Positions 8,673-16,564 of a stretch of 64,000 nucleotides of DNA are shown in pieces (within the stretch, counting starts at the first letter, position 1; each line of letters starts with the position of its first letter). The notes beneath the pieces were generated by a model. The model worked only from the letters and a program-made list of their open reading frames with translations. It searched no databases and was not told the DNA's origin. The stretch is from NCBI GenBank assembly GCA_902778165.1, contig CACYWQ010000001.1, positions 248,001 to 312,000 on the forward strand, read 5' to 3'. Position numbers and translations under genes: made by a program. Source of the DNA: an uncultured Lachnospiraceae bacterium. GTDB lineage: Bacteria; Bacillota; Clostridia; Lachnospirales; Lachnospiraceae.

Positions 8673-10556
8673 GTGATCGCATTTATTGGCAAGGCATTTG
8701 CGATATTACTGGCAGACTGTTATAAGATAATACCAGACTATGGGTTGTCCATAGTCTTATTTACGTTACTAAGTAAGGTGATTCTTCTGCCGATTTCGGT
8801 AATGGTTCAGTACAATTCCATCAAGATGGTCAAGATGTATCCTGATATGAACAGGATTAAGGCCAAATATTTCGGTAATAAAGACATGATATCCGAAGAG
8901 AACTATAAGCTGTATCAGAAGGAGAAGTATCATCCGATGCTTGACCTGGTACCTGTAATTGTTCAGCTTATAGTCTTAATGGGTGTTGTGGAAGGACTTA
9001 AGCATTTTAATGTAACAGACAGCGTATTCTGTGGGTTTGATCTAAGTCTTATCCCGAGTAAGGTGATGGGTAGATATATTCTGGTACCGGTAATAGCTGC
9101 GGTATCGGCGTGGGTTATGTGTTATATACAGAACAAGGTTAATGTTCTTCAGTCAGAGCAGAGTAAGGCTAATCAGTATACTACAATGGGTATATCGGTT
9201 GGCCTGTCGTTATATCTTGGATTCTTCGTAACAGCAGGTGTGGCTCTGTATTGGACCATAGGTAATATTCTTGCGGTTGTTCAGTTATTTGCACTTAATG
9301 TCTGCATAAACCCCAAGAATCATATTAATTATGAGGCGTTACGAGAGAGCAGGAGTGAATTAAATCAGGTAATAGCCACTCAATCCGCTGTTAAGAGTAA
9401 GCAGTCGCAAGAAGAGAAGGATAAGGAAAAACAGGATTATAAGAAGTTCTTCAAATATGGAACAAAGCAGGTAGTTTTTTATTCCGAGAAGAACGGATTC
9501 TATAAATATTTTAAGGATGTAATCGAGTACATATTAGGGAAGACAGACATAGTCATTCATTATGTCACGAGTGATATAAATGACGAAGTATTCGCTATGA
9601 CATCCGAGAATTTCAGGACATACTATATCGGAGAGAACAAGCTTATTGTACTTATGATGAAAATGGATGCCGATATGGTGGTTATGACGATGCCGGATTT
9701 GCAGAAATATCAGATAAAGCGTTCACTTGTAAGGAACGATACCGAGTATGTATATATGGATCATGGTATCAACAGCCTGAATATGATGTTAAGAAAACAT
9801 GCCATAGACTATTTTGATACGGTATTTGTTGCTAATGAACTTGTATATAACGAGATTAGGGCCCAGGAGAAGAAGTATGAACTTAGTGAGAAGAATCTCG
9901 TAAAGTATGGGTATTGTCTGATTGATAATATGATCAAGGCATATGAGGAAGCAGATAAAACAACAGAAATGCACGATAAGCCTACTGTGCTCATAGGGCC
10001 GTCATGGCAGCCTGATAATATTATGGATTCGTGTATAGACGGATTGTTAAGTTCACTATTGAATTCAGATTTTGATGTAATAGTCAGACCTCATCCGCAG
10101 TATGTCAGACATAATGAGCAGAGACTGAAGGAATTGAGGGGCAGATACTCAAAGTATGAGAATTTTACGCTACAGACGGATTTTTCTTCAAACAGTACGG
10201 TATATGATGCAGATATTATGATTACGGATTGGTCAGGAATAGCTTATGAGTATTCGTTTACAACACTTAAGCCAACGCTATTTGTTGACACGCCTATGAA
10301 GGTGATGAACCCGGATTATAAGGAAATAGACGTAGTACCTTTTGATATAGAGATACGCAATAAGATTGGAATATCCATACTTCCCGAAGATTGTAATAAG
10401 GCGGCAGATAGCGCCGGCCGGCTATTGACTGAGAGTGACTTTAGCCCGGAGTCGTTACGGAATGTAAGAGAGCAGTATTTATATAATATAGGCAGTAGTG
10501 CTGAAGTAGGAGCCAGATATATAATCAAGAGATTAATAGAGTATTCTAAGATGTAG
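8673..10556 (+). CDS. YidC/Oxa1-like domain fused to CDP-glycerol glycerophosphotransferase-like domain
   Basis: 627 residues in two parts. Residues 1-215 are a YidC/Oxa1/Alb3-type module with about five membrane helices: FTLLSKVILLPISVMVQYNS at 30-49, where Lys35 stands where classic YidC has its groove arginine, then VPVIVQLIVLMGVVEGL and GVALYWTIGN. A charged linker covers about 225-262. Residues 265-627 match the teichoic acid glycerophosphotransferase (TagB/TagF) fold: YVYMDHGINSLNMMLR, VLIGPSWQPDN, VIVRPHPQYVR and MITDWSGIAYEYSF with the usual His and Asp/Ser motifs. Such domains transfer glycerol- or ribitol-phosphate, or another CDP-linked alcohol phosphate, to a membrane acceptor. 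GTG start with a GAGG site. Confidence 0.85.
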   Translation: MIAFIGKAFAILLADCYKIIPDYGLSIVLFTLLSKVILLPISVMVQYNSIKMVKMYPDMNRIKAKYFGNKDMISEENYKLYQKEKYHPMLDLVPVIVQLIVLMGVVEGLKHFNVTDSVFCGFDLSLIPSKVMGRYILVPVIAAVSAWVMCYIQNKVNVLQSEQSKANQYTTMGISVGLSLYLGFFVTAGVALYWTIGNILAVVQLFALNVCINPKNHINYEALRESRSELNQVIATQSAVKSKQSQEEKDKEKQDYKKFFKYGTKQVVFYSEKNGFYKYFKDVIEYILGKTDIVIHYVTSDINDEVFAMTSENFRTYYIGENKLIVLMMKMDADMVVMTMPDLQKYQIKRSLVRNDTEYVYMDHGINSLNMMLRKHAIDYFDTVFVANELVYNEIRAQEKKYELSEKNLVKYGYCLIDNMIKAYEEADKTTEMHDKPTVLIGPSWQPDNIMDSCIDGLLSSLLNSDFDVIVRPHPQYVRHNEQRLKELRGRYSKYENFTLQTDFSSNSTVYDADIMITDWSGIAYEYSFTTLKPTLFVDTPMKVMNPDYKEIDVVPFDIEIRNKIGISILPEDCNKAADSAGRLLTESDFSPESLRNVREQYLYNIGSSAEVGARYIIKRLIEYSKM

Positions 10557-10568
10557 ATTGGAGATATT

Positions 10569-12389
10569 ATGCAGGCAGTAATATTGGCAGCCGGAATGGG
10601 CAAGAGATTAAAGGAACTTACTAAAGATAATACAAAGTGTATGGTCGAGGTTAATGGAATTACACTTGCTGAACGTGCGCTACGTATTCTGGATAAGAAG
10701 TCTTTGTCCCGTATTGTAATCGTAGACGGTTATAAAAGGGATAATCTGGAGAAATATATTGATACACTTAATATATCCACGCCTATAGAATATGTAAGAA
10801 ATGATATATATGATACGACCAACAATATATATTCGTTATTGCTTGCCAAAGATTATCTTGTTAAAGAAGATACATTATTGCTTGAATCAGATCTGATATT
10901 TGAAGAGGCGCTTATTGATGCCTTAATATATGATGAGCGTAAGACTCTTGCCTTGGTGGATCATTACGAGAGCTGGATGGATGGTACTTGTACGGTAATA
11001 GATGAAGAAGACAGGATAGTTGATTTTATCCCCGGTAAGTACCTTAGATACGAAGAGAAGGAGAAATACTACAAGACCGTAAATATATATAAATTTGATA
11101 AAGAATTCTCCTCTAAGGTATATATACCGTTCCTTGAAGCATATCTTAAAGCAATGGGAGTAAATGAATATTATGAGTCGGTTATTAAGCTTATTGCCAT
11201 GCTTGAAGGGACAGGAATACGAGTAAAGCGCCTTAACGGAGAAGTGTGGTACGAGATAGATGATGAACAGGATCTTGATATAGCGTGTACTCTATTTCCT
11301 AATGATGAGAAGGAAGCTTATGAAACAATTGCATCCAGGTATGGGGGTTATTGGAGATACCCCAAACTTGTAGACTTCTGCTATTTGATTAATCCGTATT
11401 TTCCGCCGGAGAAGATGGTAGATGAATTAAAGTCAAATTTTGCAGAACTGTTAACGCAGTATCCTTCAGGCATGAAGGTAAATTCGCTGTTGGCGGCCAA
11501 GAATTTTGGTGTCCACAGGGAACACATTGTTATAGGTAACGGTGCGGCTGAATTAATTAAGTCTCTTATGGAAAGAGTGGTTAAGGGGCGTATTGGTGTA
11601 GTAAGACCGACTTTTGAAGAGTATCCCAACAGATACAATGGTGAGCAGGTGGTATTCAGAAGCACTAAAGATGATTTCTCGTATTCTGCCGATGATATTA
11701 TGGAGTATTATGACTCACGAAATGTAGATTGGATAATTCTTATCAATCCCGATAATCCAAGTGGAAACTATATTCCTTATGAAGATATGAGAAAATTCAT
11801 CAAATGGTGCAAGGGCAAGGGTATTGGTATAATTGTGGATGAGTCATTTATCGATTTTGCAAGTGAGAACAAACAAAAAGATGTTACATTGATTAATGAA
11901 GCAGATTTGAATTCATACAACAGATTGTATGTCGTTAAAAGCATATCCAAATCATATGGTGTTCCGGGACTCAGGTTGGGGGTAATGGCAAGCAGCGATA
12001 TCGATACTATAAGTGATATTAAGAAGGATGTTGCCATATGGAATATTAATTCGTTTGCTGAGTTCTATATGCAGATATATGAGAAATATAAGAGGGATTA
12101 CTCTAAGGCATTGGAGTTGTTCAGAGAGAGTAGAGAAGAGTTTGTAGAGAGCCTTAAGCGGATTGATTGGATAAATGTATTCCCGTCGGAAGCCAATTAT
12201 GTCATGTGTGAGGTGAAAGATAAGATAGACGTAAAAGAATTGTGCGCGAGGTTGTACAATAACAATATTCTTATCAAAGATCTAACCGGAAAGGTTAATA
12301 ATGGACATCAGTATATCCGCCTTGCTGTGAAGAGAAAAGATGAGAATGAGGTTCTTATAAGTAGTTTTGTGCACATATCTGAAACTTAA
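10569..12389 (+). CDS. cytidylyltransferase (LicC-like) fused to CobD/HisC-like PLP enzyme
   Basis: 606 residues. Residues 1-240 form a LicC-type nucleotidyltransferase (VILAAGMGKRLKELTKDNTK, then CMVEVNG; DTTNNIYSLLLA; LESDLIF). Residues 250-606 are a fold-type I PLP enzyme: INPDNPSGN near 392-400, DESFIDF at 424-430 and SISKSYGVPGLRLG with the PLP lysine at 461. The GVPGLRLG form is closer to CobD (threonine-phosphate decarboxylase) than to ordinary aminotransferases. Inferred: the PLP half makes an amino-alcohol phosphate (ethanolamine- or aminopropanol-phosphate), which the N-terminal half converts to the CDP form. Alternative: a PntC-type aminoethylphosphonate pathway, but no PEP mutase is visible. 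It lies 12 bp after the YidC fusion gene. Confidence 0.8.
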   Translation: MQAVILAAGMGKRLKELTKDNTKCMVEVNGITLAERALRILDKKSLSRIVIVDGYKRDNLEKYIDTLNISTPIEYVRNDIYDTTNNIYSLLLAKDYLVKEDTLLLESDLIFEEALIDALIYDERKTLALVDHYESWMDGTCTVIDEEDRIVDFIPGKYLRYEEKEKYYKTVNIYKFDKEFSSKVYIPFLEAYLKAMGVNEYYESVIKLIAMLEGTGIRVKRLNGEVWYEIDDEQDLDIACTLFPNDEKEAYETIASRYGGYWRYPKLVDFCYLINPYFPPEKMVDELKSNFAELLTQYPSGMKVNSLLAAKNFGVHREHIVIGNGAAELIKSLMERVVKGRIGVVRPTFEEYPNRYNGEQVVFRSTKDDFSYSADDIMEYYDSRNVDWIILINPDNPSGNYIPYEDMRKFIKWCKGKGIGIIVDESFIDFASENKQKDVTLINEADLNSYNRLYVVKSISKSYGVPGLRLGVMASSDIDTISDIKKDVAIWNINSFAEFYMQIYEKYKRDYSKALELFRESREEFVESLKRIDWINVFPSEANYVMCEVKDKIDVKELCARLYNNNILIKDLTGKVNNGHQYIRLAVKRKDENEVLISSFVHISET

Positions 12390-12415
12390 CAAGATGTAGC
12401 AATAAAGGTTGAAAA

Positions 12416-13516
12416 ATGAGAAAAGAAATATATGTTACACGGGCGACATTGCCCCCATATGAAGAATACATAAGCGAGATAAGAGATATTTGGGATACTC
12501 ATTGGCTTACCAACATGGGAACAAAGCATAATGAGTTGGAAAAGCAATTATGCAGAAGGCTTGATGTGCCTAATATATCGCTGTTTTGTAATGGACATAT
12601 GGCTTTAGAACTTGTTATACAAGCTTTCGGTCTTACAGGTGAAGTAATAACCACACCGTATACATTTGTATCAACAACTCATGCGATTGTTAGGAATGGA
12701 CTTACCCCGGTGTTTTGCGATATCAATCCTGTTGATTATACGATTGATGTGACAAAAATAGAAAGCTTAATAACAGAAAAGACATCTGCTATTATTCCGG
12801 TGCATGTATATGGTAATGTATGTGATGTGGATGAGATAGACAGAATAGCCAAGAAGCATAATTTGAAAGTAATTTATGATGCAGCTCATGCATTTGGAGT
12901 GGAGTATATGGAAAAAGGTATTGGAAACTATGGAGATGCATCAATGTTCAGTTTCCATGCAACCAAAGTGTTTAATACCATAGAAGGTGGAGCGATAGCA
13001 TATAAAGATGAGTCTATAGGAAAAAAACTTTATATGCTTAAAAATTTTGGAATCAAGAACGAAGAAGAGGTAATTGATGTAGGTGCAAATGCTAAGATGA
13101 ATGAGTTCTCTGCGACTATGGGTTTGTGTAATCTAAAGCATTTTGATGAGTCCATCGAAAAACGTAAGATGATATATGAGATATACAAATCGGAATTAGA
13201 TGGTATTTTGGGTATAAGCATTCCACAGCCAAATGCGAATATTTCGAAAAAGAATTACTCATATTATCCGATACTGGTGAACAAGGCTATATGTGGATTT
13301 GATAGGGATTATTTGTTTGAAAAATTAAAAGAAAACGGAATATATGCAAGAAAGTATTTTTATCCATTAGTCACGGATTACGATTGTTATCGGAATAGAG
13401 TAAATAATAATGTGACAAATGCAAATAAGATAGCAGAAAATATTATCACCTTACCTATGCATGAGTATTTAACCCGAGAAGATATTATAAGAATATGTAG
13501 TGTTATAAAACAGTAA
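12416..13516 (+). CDS. DegT/DnrJ/EryC1 sugar aminotransferase (VioA/FdtB-like)
   Basis: 366-residue PLP-dependent nucleotide-sugar aminotransferase. The PLP lysine is Lys184 in FHATKVFNTIEGG, and the phosphate-binding aspartate lies in IYDAAHAFG (about 158-166). The overall pattern (TPYTFVSTTHAI, IPVHVYGNVCDV) resembles VioA and FdtB/QdtB enzymes that aminate dTDP-3- or 4-keto-6-deoxyhexoses. No dTDP-glucose dehydratase is present here, so the ketosugar comes from elsewhere. A broken copy of the first third of this gene sits at 23.46-23.84 kb. Confidence 0.9.
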   Translation: MRKEIYVTRATLPPYEEYISEIRDIWDTHWLTNMGTKHNELEKQLCRRLDVPNISLFCNGHMALELVIQAFGLTGEVITTPYTFVSTTHAIVRNGLTPVFCDINPVDYTIDVTKIESLITEKTSAIIPVHVYGNVCDVDEIDRIAKKHNLKVIYDAAHAFGVEYMEKGIGNYGDASMFSFHATKVFNTIEGGAIAYKDESIGKKLYMLKNFGIKNEEEVIDVGANAKMNEFSATMGLCNLKHFDESIEKRKMIYEIYKSELDGILGISIPQPNANISKKNYSYYPILVNKAICGFDRDYLFEKLKENGIYARKYFYPLVTDYDCYRNRVNNNVTNANKIAENIITLPMHEYLTREDIIRICSVIKQ

Positions 13517-13563
13517 TAAGATGAGTATTTGGTTTGTGAAGATTCTGGAGAGTAGCAGTTGAA

Positions 13564-14667
13564 ATGATTAAGAAAACCTTTTTTGAAAGCATAATAGAGG
13601 CTGGAGAACAGCAAAGTGTTATTACACATATGCGCAATCAGAAACTGCCATTGGTGTTATGGGGAGTAGGAGATATGGCATCTGAGGTATATGAGTATTT
13701 ATCTGAAGAGGGAATAAAAGTTGATGCGGTGTGTGTTGATGATGGGTTTTATGAGAAGGATATGTCTTTTAATGGATATAGAGTTGAGAGATTATCTGAC
13801 ATTGAATTGCGATATAACGAATATAACGTAATAGTAGGTCATTCTTATTATGAGAATATTGATTGTTTCAAGAATTCGCATAAATCGATTAAGGAAGTTT
13901 TTGCATTATGTTCTGTAAGTTACGGGGCACATGAAATAACAGACATAGAATATATTAGAGAAAGAATAGAAGAATATGAAAGAGTTTACAATTTGCTGGA
14001 AGATGATTTGTCTAGAAACTGCTTTATTCAATTTCTAAATGCAAGGATATCCGGCGATTATCGATATGTATTAAATGCTTTTGGAAAATATATGAATTAT
14101 TTTAATAATGATCTTTTCCGAGTTGAATCCAACGAGGTTTATATTGATATTGGTGCATATGATGGAGATAGTATCAAGTTGTTTTTGAAAGAGTCGAATG
14201 GGAAATTTGGATATATTTATGCATTAGAACCGGATAATAGTAGCAGAAATAAACTTATTGATTATATAAATAAAGAAAAACTACATGACGTCATAGTATC
14301 GTCCAATGGCGCTTGGAATTCAAAACGAAAACTCTGTTTTGACTCAGATAGTACACAGGAGTCGAGTTTTATAATGGATGAATCTGACGGAGAAAGCATA
14401 GACGTTGACAGAGTTGATGATATGTTTGACTATAAACAGCCACCAACACTTATTAAGATTAACTATTTCTATGGTGTAGAAGAAGGAATCGAAGGATGCA
14501 GCGAATTATTGAAAAAATATAGACCCAAAGTGGCATGTACTGTGGGATTTGATGCTGATAGAATACGCACAATCCCCAATATTATACATGAAATCAATTC
14601 GGATTATAAAATATATTTAAGGTTTAATAGGGCTATGACTTCAGCTCTTACATTGTACGCTATATAA
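13564..14667 (+). CDS. FkbM family methyltransferase with N-terminal Rossmann-like domain
   Basis: 367 residues. Residues 30-125 look like a small Rossmann-type domain (LVLWGVGDMASEVYEYL), and 185-367 are an FkbM-type SAM-dependent O-methyltransferase: VYIDIGAYDGDSIKLF at about 192-207, YALEPDNSS and the late TLIKINYFYGVEEGIEG. In this family a final LKIDxEGxE motif is usual; here it reads IKINYFYGVEEG, so the acidic residue is changed to Asn. Probably methylates a sugar hydroxyl in the glycan. Placed between an aminotransferase and WbqC. Confidence 0.82.
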   Translation: MIKKTFFESIIEAGEQQSVITHMRNQKLPLVLWGVGDMASEVYEYLSEEGIKVDAVCVDDGFYEKDMSFNGYRVERLSDIELRYNEYNVIVGHSYYENIDCFKNSHKSIKEVFALCSVSYGAHEITDIEYIRERIEEYERVYNLLEDDLSRNCFIQFLNARISGDYRYVLNAFGKYMNYFNNDLFRVESNEVYIDIGAYDGDSIKLFLKESNGKFGYIYALEPDNSSRNKLIDYINKEKLHDVIVSSNGAWNSKRKLCFDSDSTQESSFIMDESDGESIDVDRVDDMFDYKQPPTLIKINYFYGVEEGIEGCSELLKKYRPKVACTVGFDADRIRTIPNIIHEINSDYKIYLRFNRAMTSALTLYAI

Positions 14668-14716
14668 CACTTATGTATTGATATAAGTCTGTTTTTGATT
14701 ATTGAAGAGAGGGAGT

Positions 14717-14733
14717 AGGTATTAATAATACCT
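14717..14733. repeat. 17-bp inverted repeat before the WbqC gene
   Basis: An 8-bp perfect inverted repeat, AGGTATTA and TAATACCT with one base between, lies 14 bp before the ATG of the WbqC gene and overlaps its leader. It could be a small operator or a weak hairpin covering the ribosome site, or chance in AT-rich DNA. Confidence 0.3.
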
Positions 14734-14747
14734 TTGAAAGAGAGAAT

Positions 14748-15443
14748 ATGAAGATAGGAATAATGCAACCATACTTTTTCCCGTATCTTGGATATTGGCA
14801 ATTAATAGCAGCAGTGGATAAGTATGTTGTGTATGACGATGTGAAATACATTAAAGGAGGTTGGATTAATAGGAATAATATTCTGTTGAACGGTAAAGCA
14901 CATTTGATGACAATTCAACTTGATAAATCTTCTCCTAATCGTATGATAAATGAGATAATGGTGAGAAATGATTTGGTTGAAAAGAATAAAATAATCAGAA
15001 CCTTGGAACACGCTTATTCCAAGGCTCCTTTTTATAATTTGGTTGTTGATATGCTTAAAGAAATCTTAATGCTAGATACCACTATTTCTCTTATGAATTA
15101 TGAGGCTATAATACGTATATGCGAGTATTTGGATATAGGAACGGAGATTATTATATCTTCACAGATTGACAAGGATGAATCCATTCATGCGGATCAAAGA
15201 GTAATAGATATAGTAAAACGGTTAGGAGGCACAGAGTATATTAATGCGATTGGAGGCAGGGAGCTATATAATAAGCAAGAGTTCGCAGCGGAAGGTATAA
15301 CACTTAGTTTTCTGCAAAAGAATCAAGTAGAATACAAACAGTTTAGAGAGCCTTTTATAGATAACTTGTCAATAATTGATGTTTTGATGTTCAATGGTAT
15401 AGAGGACACCAAAAAACTCCTTTCCGAATGTACCCTTGTATAG
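14748..15443 (+). CDS. WbqC family protein (copy 1)
   Basis: 231 residues with the family hallmark start MKIGIMQPYFFPYLGYWQL. WbqC-like proteins occur in O-antigen and capsule loci near aminosugar genes; they are thought to act as sugar N-acyl or related transferases, but their reaction is not firmly known to me. The C-terminal PFIDNLSIIDVLMFNG segment is also typical. It has a very close second copy at 56.3-57.0 kb, the same length and roughly three-quarters identical by eye with no gaps, and a more distant relative at 40.7 kb. Confidence 0.85.
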   Translation: MKIGIMQPYFFPYLGYWQLIAAVDKYVVYDDVKYIKGGWINRNNILLNGKAHLMTIQLDKSSPNRMINEIMVRNDLVEKNKIIRTLEHAYSKAPFYNLVVDMLKEILMLDTTISLMNYEAIIRICEYLDIGTEIIISSQIDKDESIHADQRVIDIVKRLGGTEYINAIGGRELYNKQEFAAEGITLSFLQKNQVEYKQFREPFIDNLSIIDVLMFNGIEDTKKLLSECTLV

Positions 15444-15502
15444 GGTATGAATCAGCGTTCTTGCAAATGTGACGGACTAAATAGAAAGCAGAATGGAGAA
15501 TT

Positions 15503-16519
15503 ATGAGAATATATGATAATAGGGATAATTCAGATTGCATCAGCATTATTGTAGCAGTATATAATGCTGAGCAGTATCTGGAGAGATGTATTGAAAGTAT
15601 AAGAAATCAAACATATAGGAAAATAGAAATCATTCTTGTGGATGATGGATCAACGGATAATAGCGGAAAAATACTTGATGATTATAAAAAGATAGATAGC
15701 AGGATAAAAGTGATACATAAAGAAAATGGCGTGAATGATCCGGTGAATGTTGGTGTATCATTAGCCACAGGTGAATATATAGCCATTGTCGATGATGACG
15801 ACTATATTGCACCCGAGATGTATGCTAGGTTATATGAGACTATTATTGCAGATGGTTCAGATATGGTTATTTGCAATTGCACTTATGTCGATGAAGAGGA
15901 AAATGATTTAAATATTCCCAGTCCATTGAAGAAACATGAGTGCATTACTTCCAAGGAGGGATTAAAAAGGTTATCTTTGCCTATGGGAAGTTACTATGTC
16001 ACAATGTGGAATCGATTGTATAAGAATTCCTTACTTAAATCGACTCCTATTCCAACGGATTGTTTATATGGAGATAATTGTGTTGCGCATGAAATTATTG
16101 ACAAATGCTCAAAGATTTCGTTGATAAGCGATGTTTTATACTTTTACACTCAAAGGGAAGGCAGTCAATCAAGAATTGCAAGAGGATATAAATATTTTGA
16201 CAATGTAGAATCATATGTTAGAAGGGTTGAATATTATATTAATAACGAATATTTCGACTTGCTTCATGACAGTGTACAGCAATTGATAGAAATATATTGC
16301 CAAATAAGAAGGCGTTATATAACTAAGGAGAGAAATAAAATCGGAGGGTTGAAGATTGCAAGAAAAACGAAAAAAGCTGTTAAACGAATAGTTTCGTACT
16401 GTAAGGGCATCGGTATAATTGATAGAAGATATGAAGCAAGCATATCAGATTTATCAATTATTAAATGTATTATTACGGATAAAATTGAACATTTGGTTAA
16501 GCGAATGTTTATAGGTTAG
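15503..16519 (+). CDS. GT2 family glycosyltransferase
   Basis: GT-A fold enzyme, 338 residues. Nucleotide-sugar motifs are clear: SIIVAVYNAEQYLERCIES at 14-32, ILVDDGSTDNSG at 44-55 and the metal-binding AIVDDDDY at 94-101. The usual KENGG motif reads KENGVNDPVNVG, a small departure. The C-terminal 100 residues are basic and probably contact the membrane or acceptor. It is followed 45 bp later by the first ABC flippase, so it may act late in assembly of that lipid-linked glycan. Confidence 0.88.
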   Translation: MRIYDNRDNSDCISIIVAVYNAEQYLERCIESIRNQTYRKIEIILVDDGSTDNSGKILDDYKKIDSRIKVIHKENGVNDPVNVGVSLATGEYIAIVDDDDYIAPEMYARLYETIIADGSDMVICNCTYVDEEENDLNIPSPLKKHECITSKEGLKRLSLPMGSYYVTMWNRLYKNSLLKSTPIPTDCLYGDNCVAHEIIDKCSKISLISDVLYFYTQREGSQSRIARGYKYFDNVESYVRRVEYYINNEYFDLLHDSVQQLIEIYCQIRRRYITKERNKIGGLKIARKTKKAVKRIVSYCKGIGIIDRRYEASISDLSIIKCIITDKIEHLVKRMFIG

Positions 16520-16564
16520 AAGAGTCGGATTACGGACAGATGACATCTGAAACATTAGAGAATT

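Noticed and set aside
10569-12389. Possible frameshift or assembly join between two genes
   Set aside because: The frame is open across the junction near residue 240-250 with a plausible linker, and cytidylyltransferase-PLP enzyme fusions are known in bacteria.
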